47,216 bases of DNA from positions 1-47,216 of IMG/VR virus record IMGVR_UViG_3300045925_000054, one strand, 5' to 3'. A program made the position numbers and the translations under genes. A model generated the notes under the pieces. It ran no database searches. It saw only the letters and a list, made by a program, of their open reading frames with translations, and was not told the origin of the DNA. Shown here in pieces: positions 13,291-21,978 of the stretch. Source of the stretch: a virus. How positions within the stretch are numbered: position 1 is the first letter of the stretch; each line of letters begins with the position of its first letter.

Positions 13291-14031
13291 ATGCAGAGCC
13301 CTGCGGGCCCCGTGCTCGCGTTTCCCGCGCCGGACGAGGCCCAGTCCCAGGCGCTCAGCGCCGACATCCAGGGGCAGCTGGCGCAACTGCCGGCGGCGAT
13401 CGCCGACGTGGAGACGTACCGGCGCGCGAAAGAATCCCTGCCGCTGCTGAAGCGCGCCGAGGTGCGCGTCGTGGACTTCTTCCGCGACATCAAGAGCGCG
13501 GCGTCCAAGGCGCACCGCGCGATCTGCGAGAAGGAGAACGAGCAGCTCCGGCCGATTCAGTCGGCGAGGCAGCGGGTGTCGTCGCTCATCTACGGCTACG
13601 AGCAGACGCTCGAGCGGCAGCGTCGCGAGGAAGAGCGGCGCGCGGCAGAGGACGAGCGTCGGCGGATCGAAGCGCAGGCCGTCGAGGAGGCCGCGGTGTT
13701 GTCGGGCATCGCGCCGGAGATGGCCGAGCAGATCCTCGAGCAGGCGATCGCGGCGCCGGCGCCGAGCATCACGCTCCCGAGCACACGCGTCGACGTCGCC
13801 GGCGTCAGCACGACAGCGAATTGGCAGTGGAAGTTCGCGGGCTGCGCGTCCGGCCTGGCGTGGGAGGCGTTGCCAGAGGACGACCGCCAGCGCGTGCTGC
13901 GCGTGATCCCGAGGGAGTATCTCCGACCCGACGACAAAGCGATCGGGAAGGTGGTCAAAGCGCTCCGAGGCGGCACGCGCATTCCCGGGATCGAGACCTT
14001 TGACGCCGGCACGATTCGGGTGCGCGGATGA
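13291..14031 (+). CDS. Coiled-coil protein of the recombination cluster
   Basis: 246 residues, with GGAGAAGG before the ATG. A long Arg/Glu coiled coil spans about residues 45-130 ('LERQRREEERRAAEDERRR'). The C-terminal ~75 residues are a small alpha/beta domain ending 'PREYLRPDDKAIGKVVKALRGG' (in part) and 'IPGIETFDAGTIRVRG'. This tail is common in phage hypothetical proteins encoded beside annealing proteins. It probably assists recombination or ssDNA handling. The last 24 coding bases resemble the end of the gene at 14974. Confidence 0.7.
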   Translation: MQSPAGPVLAFPAPDEAQSQALSADIQGQLAQLPAAIADVETYRRAKESLPLLKRAEVRVVDFFRDIKSAASKAHRAICEKENEQLRPIQSARQRVSSLIYGYEQTLERQRREEERRAAEDERRRIEAQAVEEAAVLSGIAPEMAEQILEQAIAAPAPSITLPSTRVDVAGVSTTANWQWKFAGCASGLAWEALPEDDRQRVLRVIPREYLRPDDKAIGKVVKALRGGTRIPGIETFDAGTIRVRG

Positions 14032-15017
14032 ACGTGACGAACGCGGACGTCATGCGTATTCCGATTGCGTCGATTGTCATTGGCGTTCGTCGCCGGAGTT
14101 CTCTCGGGCGACTTGTCTCGTTGCAGCGGAGCATCGCCGAGAACGGATTGATCCATCCGATTCTCGTTCGCAACGGGAACGAACTTGTCGCCGGTGCACG
14201 TCGTCTCGAAGCCTGCAAGCGTCTGGGCTGGAAACAGATTCCAGCGCGTCGCATCGATCGAATGTCAGACGAGGCGCTGCGCGCGATCGAGGTTCACGAG
14301 AACCAAGAGCGAGAGGCGCTCAATACCTTCGACACGAGCAAGGCGCGCCTCGCGGAGATCCGGCAGGCGGAAGCGGACCTCAAGGCGAAGGCGGAGCGGG
14401 AGTTTTCAGGACACAGTCCGAAAAACTCAAAGCGCGGACGCAAGGGTGAAGGTCGGCCTAAGTCGGTTGCCTCAAAAAAGGCGATCGCTGATGCAGTCGG
14501 CATGAGCGAGAGAGGCGTCGACAAGGTCGAGCAGCACGTCGCGCTCGCGGAGCAGTACCCGTTCCTGCAGCGACCTGGTTGGGTGCAACACAGCGTTCTC
14601 GAAGCCGGCTCAGCGATCGAGCGTGTCCCGGAGAAGGACCGCCCGAAGGTCGCGGCACTGCTCGACCAAGAGGCGATCCCGCCGAAGAAGGCGATCGCCA
14701 TCATCGAGCACCTCGCCGACATGGATCGCGCCGAGCGGCAGTCCATATTCGACCAGGCGCGATCCGATGACGCCTTCGAACGTACGACCGCACTCACGCG
14801 CGCGGCGCACGTTCCGCCACCAGTCGATCCAGGCCTCACGCTGTTAGCAGATGGGCGCGATGCGCTCGTGCGCGCGGCCAAGACGTGCCGGTCGCAGACA
14901 TTCAAGCCGCGGATGGAAGCGCTCGCCAAAATGGCGACGGATCTCTATTCGGCATTTCGAGAGGACGACGCCAATGCAAGGCGACATGATCAAACTGCAG
15001 AAGCCCGCGCTGTTTAG
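14028..15017 (+). CDS. ParB-like nuclease-domain protein
   Basis: 329 residues, ATGA overlap with the upstream gene. Residues about 9-95 are a ParB/Srx domain: 'RIPIASIVIG', 'LIHPILVRNGNELVAGARRL' and 'ENQERE'. Residues about 150-175 are an HTH-like segment ('SKKAIADAVGMSERGVDKVE'). The C-terminal part is helical. In phages such proteins act as DNA-binding regulators, nicking enzymes or partition-like factors; the lack of a ParA partner argues against plasmid-type partition. Its 3' end overlaps the next gene by 44 bases. Confidence 0.82.
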   Translation: MNVTNADVMRIPIASIVIGVRRRSSLGRLVSLQRSIAENGLIHPILVRNGNELVAGARRLEACKRLGWKQIPARRIDRMSDEALRAIEVHENQEREALNTFDTSKARLAEIRQAEADLKAKAEREFSGHSPKNSKRGRKGEGRPKSVASKKAIADAVGMSERGVDKVEQHVALAEQYPFLQRPGWVQHSVLEAGSAIERVPEKDRPKVAALLDQEAIPPKKAIAIIEHLADMDRAERQSIFDQARSDDAFERTTALTRAAHVPPPVDPGLTLLADGRDALVRAAKTCRSQTFKPRMEALAKMATDLYSAFREDDANARRHDQTAEARAV

Positions 15018-15414
15018 GACGCTCCGGGATCTCTTCGTCGAATTGGGCGGCGCGATGCCGCCGAGGGTGCTCGCGGAACATGCGCTGAGCCGCAACATCA
15101 TCCCGGCTGACGTGCTCGCGACCTGTCAACACCGCGGACTTACTGCGCTCTGCCGTGATGCGCTGAAGGGTGAGACCGAAGATGGATTGCCATTCGCCAA
15201 ACCGACGACTGGCGAGAAGGGTGCTTGGTGGGCACAACTGGAATTATTCAGTTCGACCGAGTTCGAGAGTCTCTTGGCACGCGAAAGCCAGGGACTGATG
15301 AACGACCACCGCGCCTTGGCGAAGTTACAACGGTGGGGTGAACAGAAGTTCGGGCGGACGTTCGATATTCCTGAATTGCGCGAAGTCGAAGGCACGATTT
15401 GGGTGCGGGGATGA
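14974..15414 (+). CDS. Hypothetical protein of the recombination cluster
   Basis: 146 residues from ATG 14974 (GAGG eight bases upstream). The first half is a winged-helix-like segment ('PALFRTLRDLFVELGG', 'PADVLATCQHRGLTALCRDAL'). The end, 'GTIWVRG', closely matches the end of the coiled-coil protein at 13291, including 22 of 24 bases through the stop/start junction. Not assigned to a family. ATGA overlap with the Fe-S nuclease gene. Confidence 0.62.
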   Translation: MQGDMIKLQKPALFRTLRDLFVELGGAMPPRVLAEHALSRNIIPADVLATCQHRGLTALCRDALKGETEDGLPFAKPTTGEKGAWWAQLELFSSTEFESLLARESQGLMNDHRALAKLQRWGEQKFGRTFDIPELREVEGTIWVRG

Positions 15415-16061
15415 CTGAACCTCGCCGCCACGGCCGACCATTCGTGTGGGTGACCTGGCTGACCGGTCTGCTGAGTGGCGACAAACACTGCCAGTGGGCC
15501 ACGTGGTATCGCGCGCACTTCCGGTTTGCGAAACGCCCAGACACCTCATTCGACCTCGCGGCCTGGACGGCCGATCACAACACCCTCGTGTATCGGCGCC
15601 GGACCGAGCTCGAGGCCGAGCGGTGGACGTGCAGTGTCGAGGGGCAGAACGACGTGAAGTTGGCCGGCAAGACCGCGCTGCTCTCGGGGAAGCCGGATCT
15701 CATCGCGACGCGTGGCGTACAGGTGCGCGTCAGTGATGCGAAGACCGGCACCCAGCGTGCGAGTGATTTCTGGCAAGTGTTGATCTATCAACTCGCGATT
15801 CCCCTGATGCGACCGGAGTTCGCGCGGCCGGATGGGATCGAGGGCGAGGTCGTGTATCCGACCACCATCGTCCCGGTGTCGCCGCGCGACCTCACGGCGG
15901 AACGTCGAGACGCGATTTTCGCGCTGATGCGCACGATGGGCGACGAGGCTGAACCGCCACGCACGCCGAGCGCACACGAGTGCAAGTGGTGCGACGTCCT
16001 GGCGTGCCCGGATCGGATCGTCGTCGAGGACGTCGAGGCGGTGGCGGTGCAGGAGTTTTAG
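15411..16061 (+). CDS. Cas4/RecB-type nuclease with Fe-S cluster cysteines
   Basis: 216 residues from ATG 15411 (ATGA overlap). PD-(D/E)XK motifs: G-K-P-D96-L-I, S-D109-A-K111 and Q122-x-x-x-Y126. One Cys near the N-terminus (C27, 'SGDKHCQWATW') and three near the C-terminus (C191, C194, C199 in 'CKWCDVLACPDR') reproduce the 1+3 cysteine layout of the 4Fe-4S cluster in Cas4 and AddB-type nucleases. A second recombination nuclease beside the one at 12541 is noteworthy. Probable 5'-3' ssDNA exonuclease or end-processing activity in replication or recombination. Confidence 0.83.
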   Translation: MTEPRRHGRPFVWVTWLTGLLSGDKHCQWATWYRAHFRFAKRPDTSFDLAAWTADHNTLVYRRRTELEAERWTCSVEGQNDVKLAGKTALLSGKPDLIATRGVQVRVSDAKTGTQRASDFWQVLIYQLAIPLMRPEFARPDGIEGEVVYPTTIVPVSPRDLTAERRDAIFALMRTMGDEAEPPRTPSAHECKWCDVLACPDRIVVEDVEAVAVQEF

Positions 16062-16070
16062 GCGGCGGGC

Positions 16071-16098
16071 AGGTTCGTAGAGACCCGAAGGTTCGTAG
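16071..16098 (+). repeat. Direct repeat AGGTTCGTAG x2
   Basis: AGGTTCGTAG occurs at 16071-16080 and 16089-16098 in the gap between two operon segments. Spacing of 18 bases is close to two helical turns, so a regulator site is possible. Confidence 0.35.
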
Positions 16099-16125
16099 GG
16101 CCCCCCATCTTCACAACTCAACGGA

Positions 16126-16145
16126 GCGCCGACCGGTCTCGGCGC
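16126..16145 (+). terminator. Stem-loop upstream of the DUF1376 gene
   Basis: GCGCCGA-CCGGTC-TCGGCGC makes a perfect 7-bp stem with a 6-base loop, ending 23 bases before the GTG at 16169. There is no T-run, so it is either a weak or factor-dependent terminator or a leader structure controlling the downstream gene. Confidence 0.4.
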
Positions 16146-16168
16146 GTTACACGAGCTCAGGAGTCGCT

Positions 16169-17103
<935 letters not shown>

Positions 17104-17107
<4 letters not shown>

Positions 17108-17580
17108 CGACCGCGACGGCGGCACCGGCGGTTCACGTCACGACGCTCTCCGAGGAGCAAGTCCTCGATTACTTCTGGACCGCGCAGGCGGATGCCGAAG
17201 TCGATCGCCTTCAGCTACTCAAACAACTGTCGGTCGTGGCGATTAAGCGGCCGCCGGAGTGGGACGCCGCCGAGGTCCGCCGCGCGTGCGCGAATGACAA
17301 CCTCGACGCCGATCGGTGCTTCGCCTGCCGGTCAGCCGATCGCCGGCTGTATTGGCATCACGTCATCGAAGTCCATCACGGCGGGACGAACGCGCCGCGT
17401 AATCGCGTGGCGTTGTGTTTCCTCTGCCATCGGGAGATTCATCCGTGGCTGGAGCCGTGGCCTGGTGACATGGGCCCCTGGGTGCAGGTAGGCGAGATTG
17501 TCGACGCGTTGCAGAGCGGCCGGTATGTCGTCGATCCCAGATCTGCGCGGCCGCAGGTCTACGACGACGAAGGGCACTGA
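17104..17580 (+). CDS. HNH endonuclease-like protein
   Basis: 158 residues, ATGA overlap. A zinc-bound HNH fold is visible: C72-x-x-C75, H85-H86, H91-H92, N100 and C105-x-x-C108-H109...H113 ('VALCFLCHREIHPW'). The N-terminal ~65 residues are helical. It lies in the replication/recombination operon, far from the terminase, so it is more likely a recombination or replication nuclease (or a homing-type relic) than a packaging factor. Another HNH protein at 26627 has the packaging position. Confidence 0.8.
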
Positions 17581-17581
17581 G

Positions 17582-17818
17582 ATGACCTGCGGCGCCACAA
17601 AGTCCATCCCCGGCGGCACGTCGCTCGTCTGTGCGCGCGACGCGAGCCATGCCGGTCCGCACGCGGTGCTGCACCTCGGGCAGCCGTTGGCGCAGTGGGG
17701 CGAGGGTATCGGGTGGAGCGCGGACGACCAGGCGCGGTTCGTCGACCGGCACACCTGGCACAAGCGCCACGTGCGGCGCGCGTATCAGACGCTCGCCATG
17801 TGGAAGGCGGGACGGTAA
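17582..17818 (+). CDS. Hypothetical protein with Cys/His pattern
   Basis: 78 residues. 'MTCGATKSIPGGTSLVCARD' and 'SHAGPHAVLHLG' resemble a small zinc-like fold with C3, C17 and several His, followed by a basic helix ('WHKRHVRRAYQTLAMW'). Not assigned. Its TAA overlaps the next ATG (TAATG). Confidence 0.6.
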   Translation: MTCGATKSIPGGTSLVCARDASHAGPHAVLHLGQPLAQWGEGIGWSADDQARFVDRHTWHKRHVRRAYQTLAMWKAGR

Positions 17819-18309
17819 TGGCGTCGATGAAGCAACCGGCGATGTTCGCGCTGCGGAAGGTTGGCCAGGCTGAGCGCCCACCGATCGAGGCGCTGATGCT
17901 CGCGCATCGGTTGCCGACGCCGGAGCAGGAGTATCAATTTGCGAAAGCGGCGATCGGGCGGCTGTGGGCCTTCGATTATGCGTGGCCCGACGTCAAGGTC
18001 GCGCTCGAAGTCGAGGGCGGCGGATTCGGACGCTACATCGTCGTCGAGCGCGGCCATGAGCGGCGCCGCGGCACGAGCATTCCGCTCAAGCCCAACACGG
18101 CGATCCGCGTCGGCGGACGGCACAACACGGGCGAGGGGATGCAGGAGGACGCGCGGAAATACAACCGCGCCGCGATCCTCGGGTGGCTCGTGGTCCGCGT
18201 CACGACCACGATGATCCGCGACGGCGAGGCGATGGAGTTTCTGCTCGCGGCGATGCAGTCGAGAGGATGGAGGGCGAACGACGATGGCACACCTATGCCC
18301 GCTGTGTAA
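17818..18309 (+). CDS. DUF559/Vsr-like PD-(D/E)XK endonuclease
   Basis: 163 residues. 'FDYAWPDVKVALEVEGGGFG' carries the Asp and E-x-E pattern of small phage endonucleases of the DUF559/Vsr-like fold. 'GMQEDARKYNRAAILGWLVVRVT' (in part) and 'DGEAMEFL' complete the typical second half. Such proteins occur in phage replication operons and may nick or resolve DNA structures; the substrate is not evident. TAATG overlap upstream and a 26-base overlap downstream. Confidence 0.77.
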   Translation: MASMKQPAMFALRKVGQAERPPIEALMLAHRLPTPEQEYQFAKAAIGRLWAFDYAWPDVKVALEVEGGGFGRYIVVERGHERRRGTSIPLKPNTAIRVGGRHNTGEGMQEDARKYNRAAILGWLVVRVTTTMIRDGEAMEFLLAAMQSRGWRANDDGTPMPAV

Positions 18310-18448
18310 CGAGGAGTGCGCGTGCCGCGGTGATGACGGCCGCGTCGTGAGCCTGCACATGCCCGAGGACTGCGAGCACTGTGAGGCCGAGGATGACGAC
18401 GACCTCGACGCGGATGACCAGGACGACGGCGACGAGCTCGATTGGTAG
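18284..18448 (+). CDS. Small Cys-rich acidic protein
   Basis: 54 residues. Six Cys (C5, C8, C12, C14, C30, C33) in 'CPLCNEECACRGDD' and 'DCEHCEAE' suggest a zinc knuckle. The last ~20 residues are nearly all Asp/Glu. Acidic-tailed small phage proteins often mimic DNA or bind host nucleic-acid enzymes, so an inhibitor role is conceivable. The start lies in the end of the upstream gene. Confidence 0.6.
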   Translation: MAHLCPLCNEECACRGDDGRVVSLHMPEDCEHCEAEDDDDLDADDQDDGDELDW

Positions 18449-18457
18449 GAGGAGCGC

Positions 18458-19099
18458 ATGGCCAAGCCGAGGAGAGTCAGTTACGAATTGATCGAGCGCG
18501 ACAGCGTGATCGGTCATCCGATGTACGCCCTGCTCGACGAGCTCGTGCACGCGCACCACGACGAGCTGCGCCAGGCGCGGATCGCGCTCGCCTGGAATCT
18601 CGCGTGGAGGCCTGACGTCGACGGCCACTGCACGCTCGGCAAGTGCAAGCGCGCCGGCGACCTCGATCGCGAGCTCACACAATTCGACTTCATCATCCTG
18701 CTGCTGCGGCCGTTCTGGCGACATGAGTCCGTGACGGACCTGCAGCGGCGGGCGCTGCTCGATCACGAGCTGTGTCACGGCGCACTGAAGTACGACAAGC
18801 ACGGCGAGCCCGTCGAGGACGAGCGCGGCCGCAAGGTCTACCGCACGGTGAAGCACGACCTCGAGGAGTTCTCGATCATCGTCGAGCGGTACGGCGCGTA
18901 CACGAAGGACATCGAGACATTCTTCGCGGCGCTGCGGCGCTCGGGGTATCCGGAGTTCCGCGGCTGCGCAGCGTGCGCCGAGGATCCTGCGGGGATCGGG
19001 TGGCGGACGGTGCTGGTGGACACCACGAGCCGCACGACGGTGCGCCGCTGCGCGTGCTGGGTCGAGTGGCAGCAGGTGCGCGAGGAACTGTCGGCGTAG
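18458..19099 (+). CDS. Putative phage metallopeptidase
   Basis: 213 residues with GGAGG before ATG 18458. H103-E104-L-C-H107 ('LLDHELCHGAL') is a zincin HExxH, and 'RIALAWNLAWRPDVDGHCTLGK' (in part), 'FDFIILL' and 'KHDLEEFSIIVERYG' match the phage metallopeptidase family (SprT-like fold). Cellular target unknown; often encoded in early or middle operons. The C-terminal ~50 residues add three CxxC-like pairs ('GCAACAED', 'RRCACWVEW'). Confidence 0.82.
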   Translation: MAKPRRVSYELIERDSVIGHPMYALLDELVHAHHDELRQARIALAWNLAWRPDVDGHCTLGKCKRAGDLDRELTQFDFIILLLRPFWRHESVTDLQRRALLDHELCHGALKYDKHGEPVEDERGRKVYRTVKHDLEEFSIIVERYGAYTKDIETFFAALRRSGYPEFRGCAACAEDPAGIGWRTVLVDTTSRTTVRRCACWVEWQQVREELSA

Positions 19100-19101
19100 A
19101 G

Positions 19102-19437
19102 GTGCGGTCGCGATGGGTGGTGCTCGGACGATGGACGCACGTCGACGGCGGCGGCCGGCTCGTGCTGCTGCGCGACAAGACCTGGTGCACGTGGCGCCAC
19201 GTCCTCCACATGCGCGGCTGCCCGGCGGTGTGGGTCTTCCGGTCACGCGCCGATGCGACGCGGGTGATCGGGCAGTGGAGCCGCGACGCGCGCGCGGCGA
19301 TGACGGTGGAGGGTGTCGATGATCAGGGCCGACCCGCACGTGTACGCGCTCGCCGAAGCCTTCGTGAACGAGGTGCTCGATCAGGTCGGGACACAGGCGC
19401 TCTCGGTGCGCGTGGTCGAGCAGCAGCGGCAGCGTGA
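19102..19437 (+). CDS. Hypothetical basic Trp-rich protein
   Basis: 111 residues from GTG 19102, two bases after the previous stop. The first ~70 residues read well ('RWVVLGRWTHVDGGGRLVLL', 'CTWRHVLHMRGCPAVWVF'). After about residue 75 the sequence becomes Arg/Ala-rich where the next gene starts in another frame, so the functional protein may be shorter in relatives. Family not recognised. Confidence 0.5.
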   Translation: MRSRWVVLGRWTHVDGGGRLVLLRDKTWCTWRHVLHMRGCPAVWVFRSRADATRVIGQWSRDARAAMTVEGVDDQGRPARVRARRSLRERGARSGRDTGALGARGRAAAAA

Positions 19438-19522
19438 GGCGCTGGTCTCTCGCGCCGCGGCCGCCATGCAGCAGGCCGTCGAGCAGGAGCTCGAGGCCAT
19501 CCGCGCGGAACTGGTCGGATGA
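19319..19522 (+). CDS. Small helical protein
   Basis: 67 residues from ATG 19319 with GGAGGG upstream. Almost entirely helical with Gln/Glu/Ala heptads ('VVEQQRQREALVSRAAAAM', 'VEQELEAIRAELVG'), suggesting a coiled-coil oligomer. Overlaps the next ATG (ATGA). Confidence 0.58.
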   Translation: MIRADPHVYALAEAFVNEVLDQVGTQALSVRVVEQQRQREALVSRAAAAMQQAVEQELEAIRAELVG

Positions 19523-19770
19523 CCTGTCCGAAGTGCGGCGGCAAGACCGGCGTCTACGGCACACGGGGCCCGCACCGGTACCGGTGCTGCATCAGCGCCA
19601 CGTGTGGGCACAAATTCCGCACGCGCGAAGTCCTCTTTGACGAGAAACCGTCCATTACTGGACAGCGCCCAAAATTAGCCACCAAAACAGCCGAGCGACC
19701 TGCGCACACTACAACGCATGCGACACAGCCTGCTGCGTTTGGTCGTGGCGGTGCTCTGTCTCGCGACTGA
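19519..19770 (+). CDS. Zinc-ribbon protein (Ogr/NrdR-like N-terminus)
   Basis: 83 residues. C3-P-K-C6 and C23-C24...C29 around 'RYRCCISATCGHKF' form a zinc ribbon similar to those of Ogr/Delta late activators and NrdR. The basic tail is probably disordered. Position just before late-type genes makes a transcription role possible, but ribbons are also used in other contexts. The 3' end overlaps the exported-protein gene by 53 bases. Confidence 0.65.
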   Translation: MTCPKCGGKTGVYGTRGPHRYRCCISATCGHKFRTREVLFDEKPSITGQRPKLATKTAERPAHTTTHATQPAAFGRGGALSRD

Positions 19771-20266
19771 CGTCCTCGCAGCTGGCCCTGTTCCCGCCCA
19801 GCAGATCACCTGGCTCCAGCCGAACACCTCGGCGACCACGGCGCAGGGCTACACCTACACCCTGACCCTCACCGAAGAAGGCAAGGCGCCGCGCGACATT
19901 CCGGTCGCGAGCGTCCTCTGCGGCGGTCTGACGATCCACGCGGAATGTGCGGTCGCGCTGCCGGCCTCCGCTGAGCCAGCCATCATCAGCGGGAACGTCA
20001 GCGTCCTGCGGGCTCTGGATACGGCATTCCCCACGGATCCGACGTCGAGCCTCCCGTTTACCGGCGATCAAGGGTGCATCTTCCGGACGCTGCTGTATGC
20101 GCTCAATGAGCGCGGCACCGCACAGTCGAATAAGCAAAATCTCACGGCGGTCTACGCCGAATTCCAGACGGCGAAGTTCCGGCACGTCCGGACCCAGCCA
20201 CTGCCGAAGGGCAACCAGTTTCAAGTCATCGGCGACTGTGCCGGCCAGATCGTGCCGTGGCCCTGA
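19718..20266 (+). CDS. Exported Ig-like protein with four conserved-looking cysteines
   Basis: 182 residues. Sec signal peptide (residues 1-28, ending V-P-A-Q) with cleavage before 'QITWLQPNTSATTAQGYTY', an immunoglobulin/fibronectin-like first strand. Mature-protein Cys at 68 and 77 plus two near the end ('GDQGCIF', 'GDCAGQI') could form disulfides in the periplasm. No ribosome site is visible and the start overlaps the preceding gene. Possible envelope-acting factor; not recognised. Confidence 0.7.
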   Translation: MRHSLLRLVVAVLCLATDVLAAGPVPAQQITWLQPNTSATTAQGYTYTLTLTEEGKAPRDIPVASVLCGGLTIHAECAVALPASAEPAIISGNVSVLRALDTAFPTDPTSSLPFTGDQGCIFRTLLYALNERGTAQSNKQNLTAVYAEFQTAKFRHVRTQPLPKGNQFQVIGDCAGQIVPWP

Positions 20267-20283
20267 TGACGCGAGGAGTACGA

Positions 20284-20967
20284 ATGCGACGTGTTGCTGC
20301 TCTGATGGTGCTCTTACTGGTCGCGGTGGACGCGGTGGCTCAGACGTCCTACCCCGCACCCTATCCGGCGGGGATGCGCGTACAGGTCGCACAAGCGGCG
20401 CTGGCTCGGAATACGCCGTCGCTGACGGGGACCTGCGGGGCCGATAACCATCCCTGCACGGCGGTCGACGCCATCTTGCCAGGGGTCTTCGGTGTGGTGC
20501 TCACCGATGCGCCGGTGCTCGACGCGGCCGGCTTCTGGTGGCTCCGCGTGACGTTCGATACACAAGTGACGGGATGGGTGTCGGCCTATCCGCCCTTTCT
20601 GATCACGCTCACTCCGCCGGAAATGATCGCCGGGTCGAGTTTCCGCATCGCGGCGGATTACACAGGCCCGCCGTTGACGGCTGGGCGATGTCTCTATGAC
20701 GGGTTGCAGGTCACGGCCACACTGGCACTACAGCCAAGCGGGACGAGTGTCAGCGGCACGATTCAGTGTGCCGTCTGGGACAAGCCTCCGGTCGGGAATC
20801 ACATCGCGGTCGTGCAGGCGATCAATCTCGGCAAGGACGGCGCCACGCAGACGACGCCGAGCACCGAGTTCCAGTTCATCGTCACGGACTCACCGAAGCC
20901 GCTCCCTCCGACCGCGCCATCGAATCTCCGGATCGGTCCGGTGACGGCGCCGACTGTGAACAAGTGA
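20284..20967 (+). CDS. Exported protein with SH3-like and Ig-like domains
   Basis: 227 residues; GAGGAG six bases before ATG 20284. Signal peptide to residue ~20 (A-V-A-Q). Residues about 30-101 resemble a bacterial SH3 domain ('GMRVQVAQAALARNTPSL', 'FWWLRVTFDTQVTGWVSAY'), a cell-wall-binding module. Residues 105-200 are an Ig-like beta sandwich and the end is a Pro-rich linker stopping just where a fibronectin repeat would start. Together with the exported gene upstream it may modify or guard the host envelope; it could also contribute to cell-wall binding during lysis. Confidence 0.72.
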   Translation: MRRVAALMVLLLVAVDAVAQTSYPAPYPAGMRVQVAQAALARNTPSLTGTCGADNHPCTAVDAILPGVFGVVLTDAPVLDAAGFWWLRVTFDTQVTGWVSAYPPFLITLTPPEMIAGSSFRIAADYTGPPLTAGRCLYDGLQVTATLALQPSGTSVSGTIQCAVWDKPPVGNHIAVVQAINLGKDGATQTTPSTEFQFIVTDSPKPLPPTAPSNLRIGPVTAPTVNK

Positions 20968-20970
20968 CCG

Positions 20971-21201
20971 ATGACTCGCGAGCGTCGTCAGATCCGACTC
21001 CTGCAGCTCGCGATCATGCGCGCGCACTGGTCGCGGCCGAGACGGCGTGCATACCTCGTGAAGAAGCTGCACCTCGGGCCCACGCCGTGGGCGAGTCGGT
21101 TGCCGCGCGGCGTGTATCGCGGACCGTGGCCGGCCCTCGTGGAGGCGATCGCGGACGCGTCGCCATTGCCAGACAAACCGCACACTCGAGAAGTAGCGTA
21201 A
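20971..21201 (+). CDS. Small basic protein
   Basis: 76 residues, very basic N-terminal helix ('RERRQIRLLQLAIMRAHW', 'RPRRRAYLVKKLHLG') followed by a compact part ending in Asp/Pro-rich sequence. Possible nucleic-acid binder. No family recognised. Confidence 0.5.
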   Translation: MTRERRQIRLLQLAIMRAHWSRPRRRAYLVKKLHLGPTPWASRLPRGVYRGPWPALVEAIADASPLPDKPHTREVA

Positions 21202-21229
21202 ACCCGGGCGACGTGAAGGAGAACGGACG

Positions 21230-21892
21230 ATGAACAGGGCCAACAACCTGGCACTCGCGGGCGCGGTGGTCGCGACCTTGATACCGAAGCATGGGTTCTA
21301 CGATCGCGGGATGCCGGCGGATCTCCCGGTGCGCTACCGTGTGCGCGGGCTCTGGCTCGAGCTCTGCCTGCGGGTGCGGCTGTTCTTCACGGGCGCGTAC
21401 CGCGGCCTGAAGGGGACGGGCGTCTTCGGCATCGGCCGACTCTACGCGTCGGTGATTCGCGCCGACGGTACGATCGAGCACCTGGGGCTACTCTCGACGA
21501 AGTCGATCACGGACGCCGGCGTCGCCTATCTCGTCGACGACTGGGACAACGACGCGACCGACATCACGAGCCTGCACTTCCACGGGTGCGGCACCGGCAC
21601 GAACGCCGAGAACGTGACGGACGTCGCCCTGCAGACGGAGTCGACGACCGCGCTCAACCCTGACAACACGCGCGCGACCGGCACCGAATCGCAGCCGGCG
21701 GCGAATCAACTCCGGACGATCGGGACGGTGACCTTCGACAACACGGCGGCGATCACGGAGCACGGCATCTTCAGCCAGGCGGCCACCGGCGGCGGCACGC
21801 TGTGGGATCGCTCGGTGTTCAGCGCCATAAACGTGGTTTCAGGGGATAGCATTCAGTTCACGTATACCTTAAGCGTCAGCTCTGGAGGCTAG
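21230..21892 (+). CDS. Phage accessory structural protein
   Basis: 220 residues; AAGGAG upstream of ATG. The N-terminal ~70 residues are basic/hydrophobic. From residue 75 it is a beta-rich domain ending 'FDNTAAITEHGIFSQA', 'TLWDRSVFSAINVVSGDSIQ' and 'TYTLSVSSGG', a pattern frequent in phage virion accessory proteins. First gene of the accessory structural block, so a late virion component is likely. Precise location in the particle unknown. Confidence 0.65.
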   Translation: MNRANNLALAGAVVATLIPKHGFYDRGMPADLPVRYRVRGLWLELCLRVRLFFTGAYRGLKGTGVFGIGRLYASVIRADGTIEHLGLLSTKSITDAGVAYLVDDWDNDATDITSLHFHGCGTGTNAENVTDVALQTESTTALNPDNTRATGTESQPAANQLRTIGTVTFDNTAAITEHGIFSQAATGGGTLWDRSVFSAINVVSGDSIQFTYTLSVSSGG

Positions 21893-21978
21893 TGGATACT
21901 TTGCCTGTTGGTGGATAAAGGCGATGAACGCGCGAGGCCCGTCGCCGTCAGCACTCCCCCCTCTCTCGAAGAATTGAT

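Noticed and set aside
14028-15017. Plasmid-type partition system (phage-plasmid)
   Set aside because: A ParB-like domain is present but no ParA ATPase or centromere-like repeat was seen, and an integrase with attP indicates chromosomal lysogeny.
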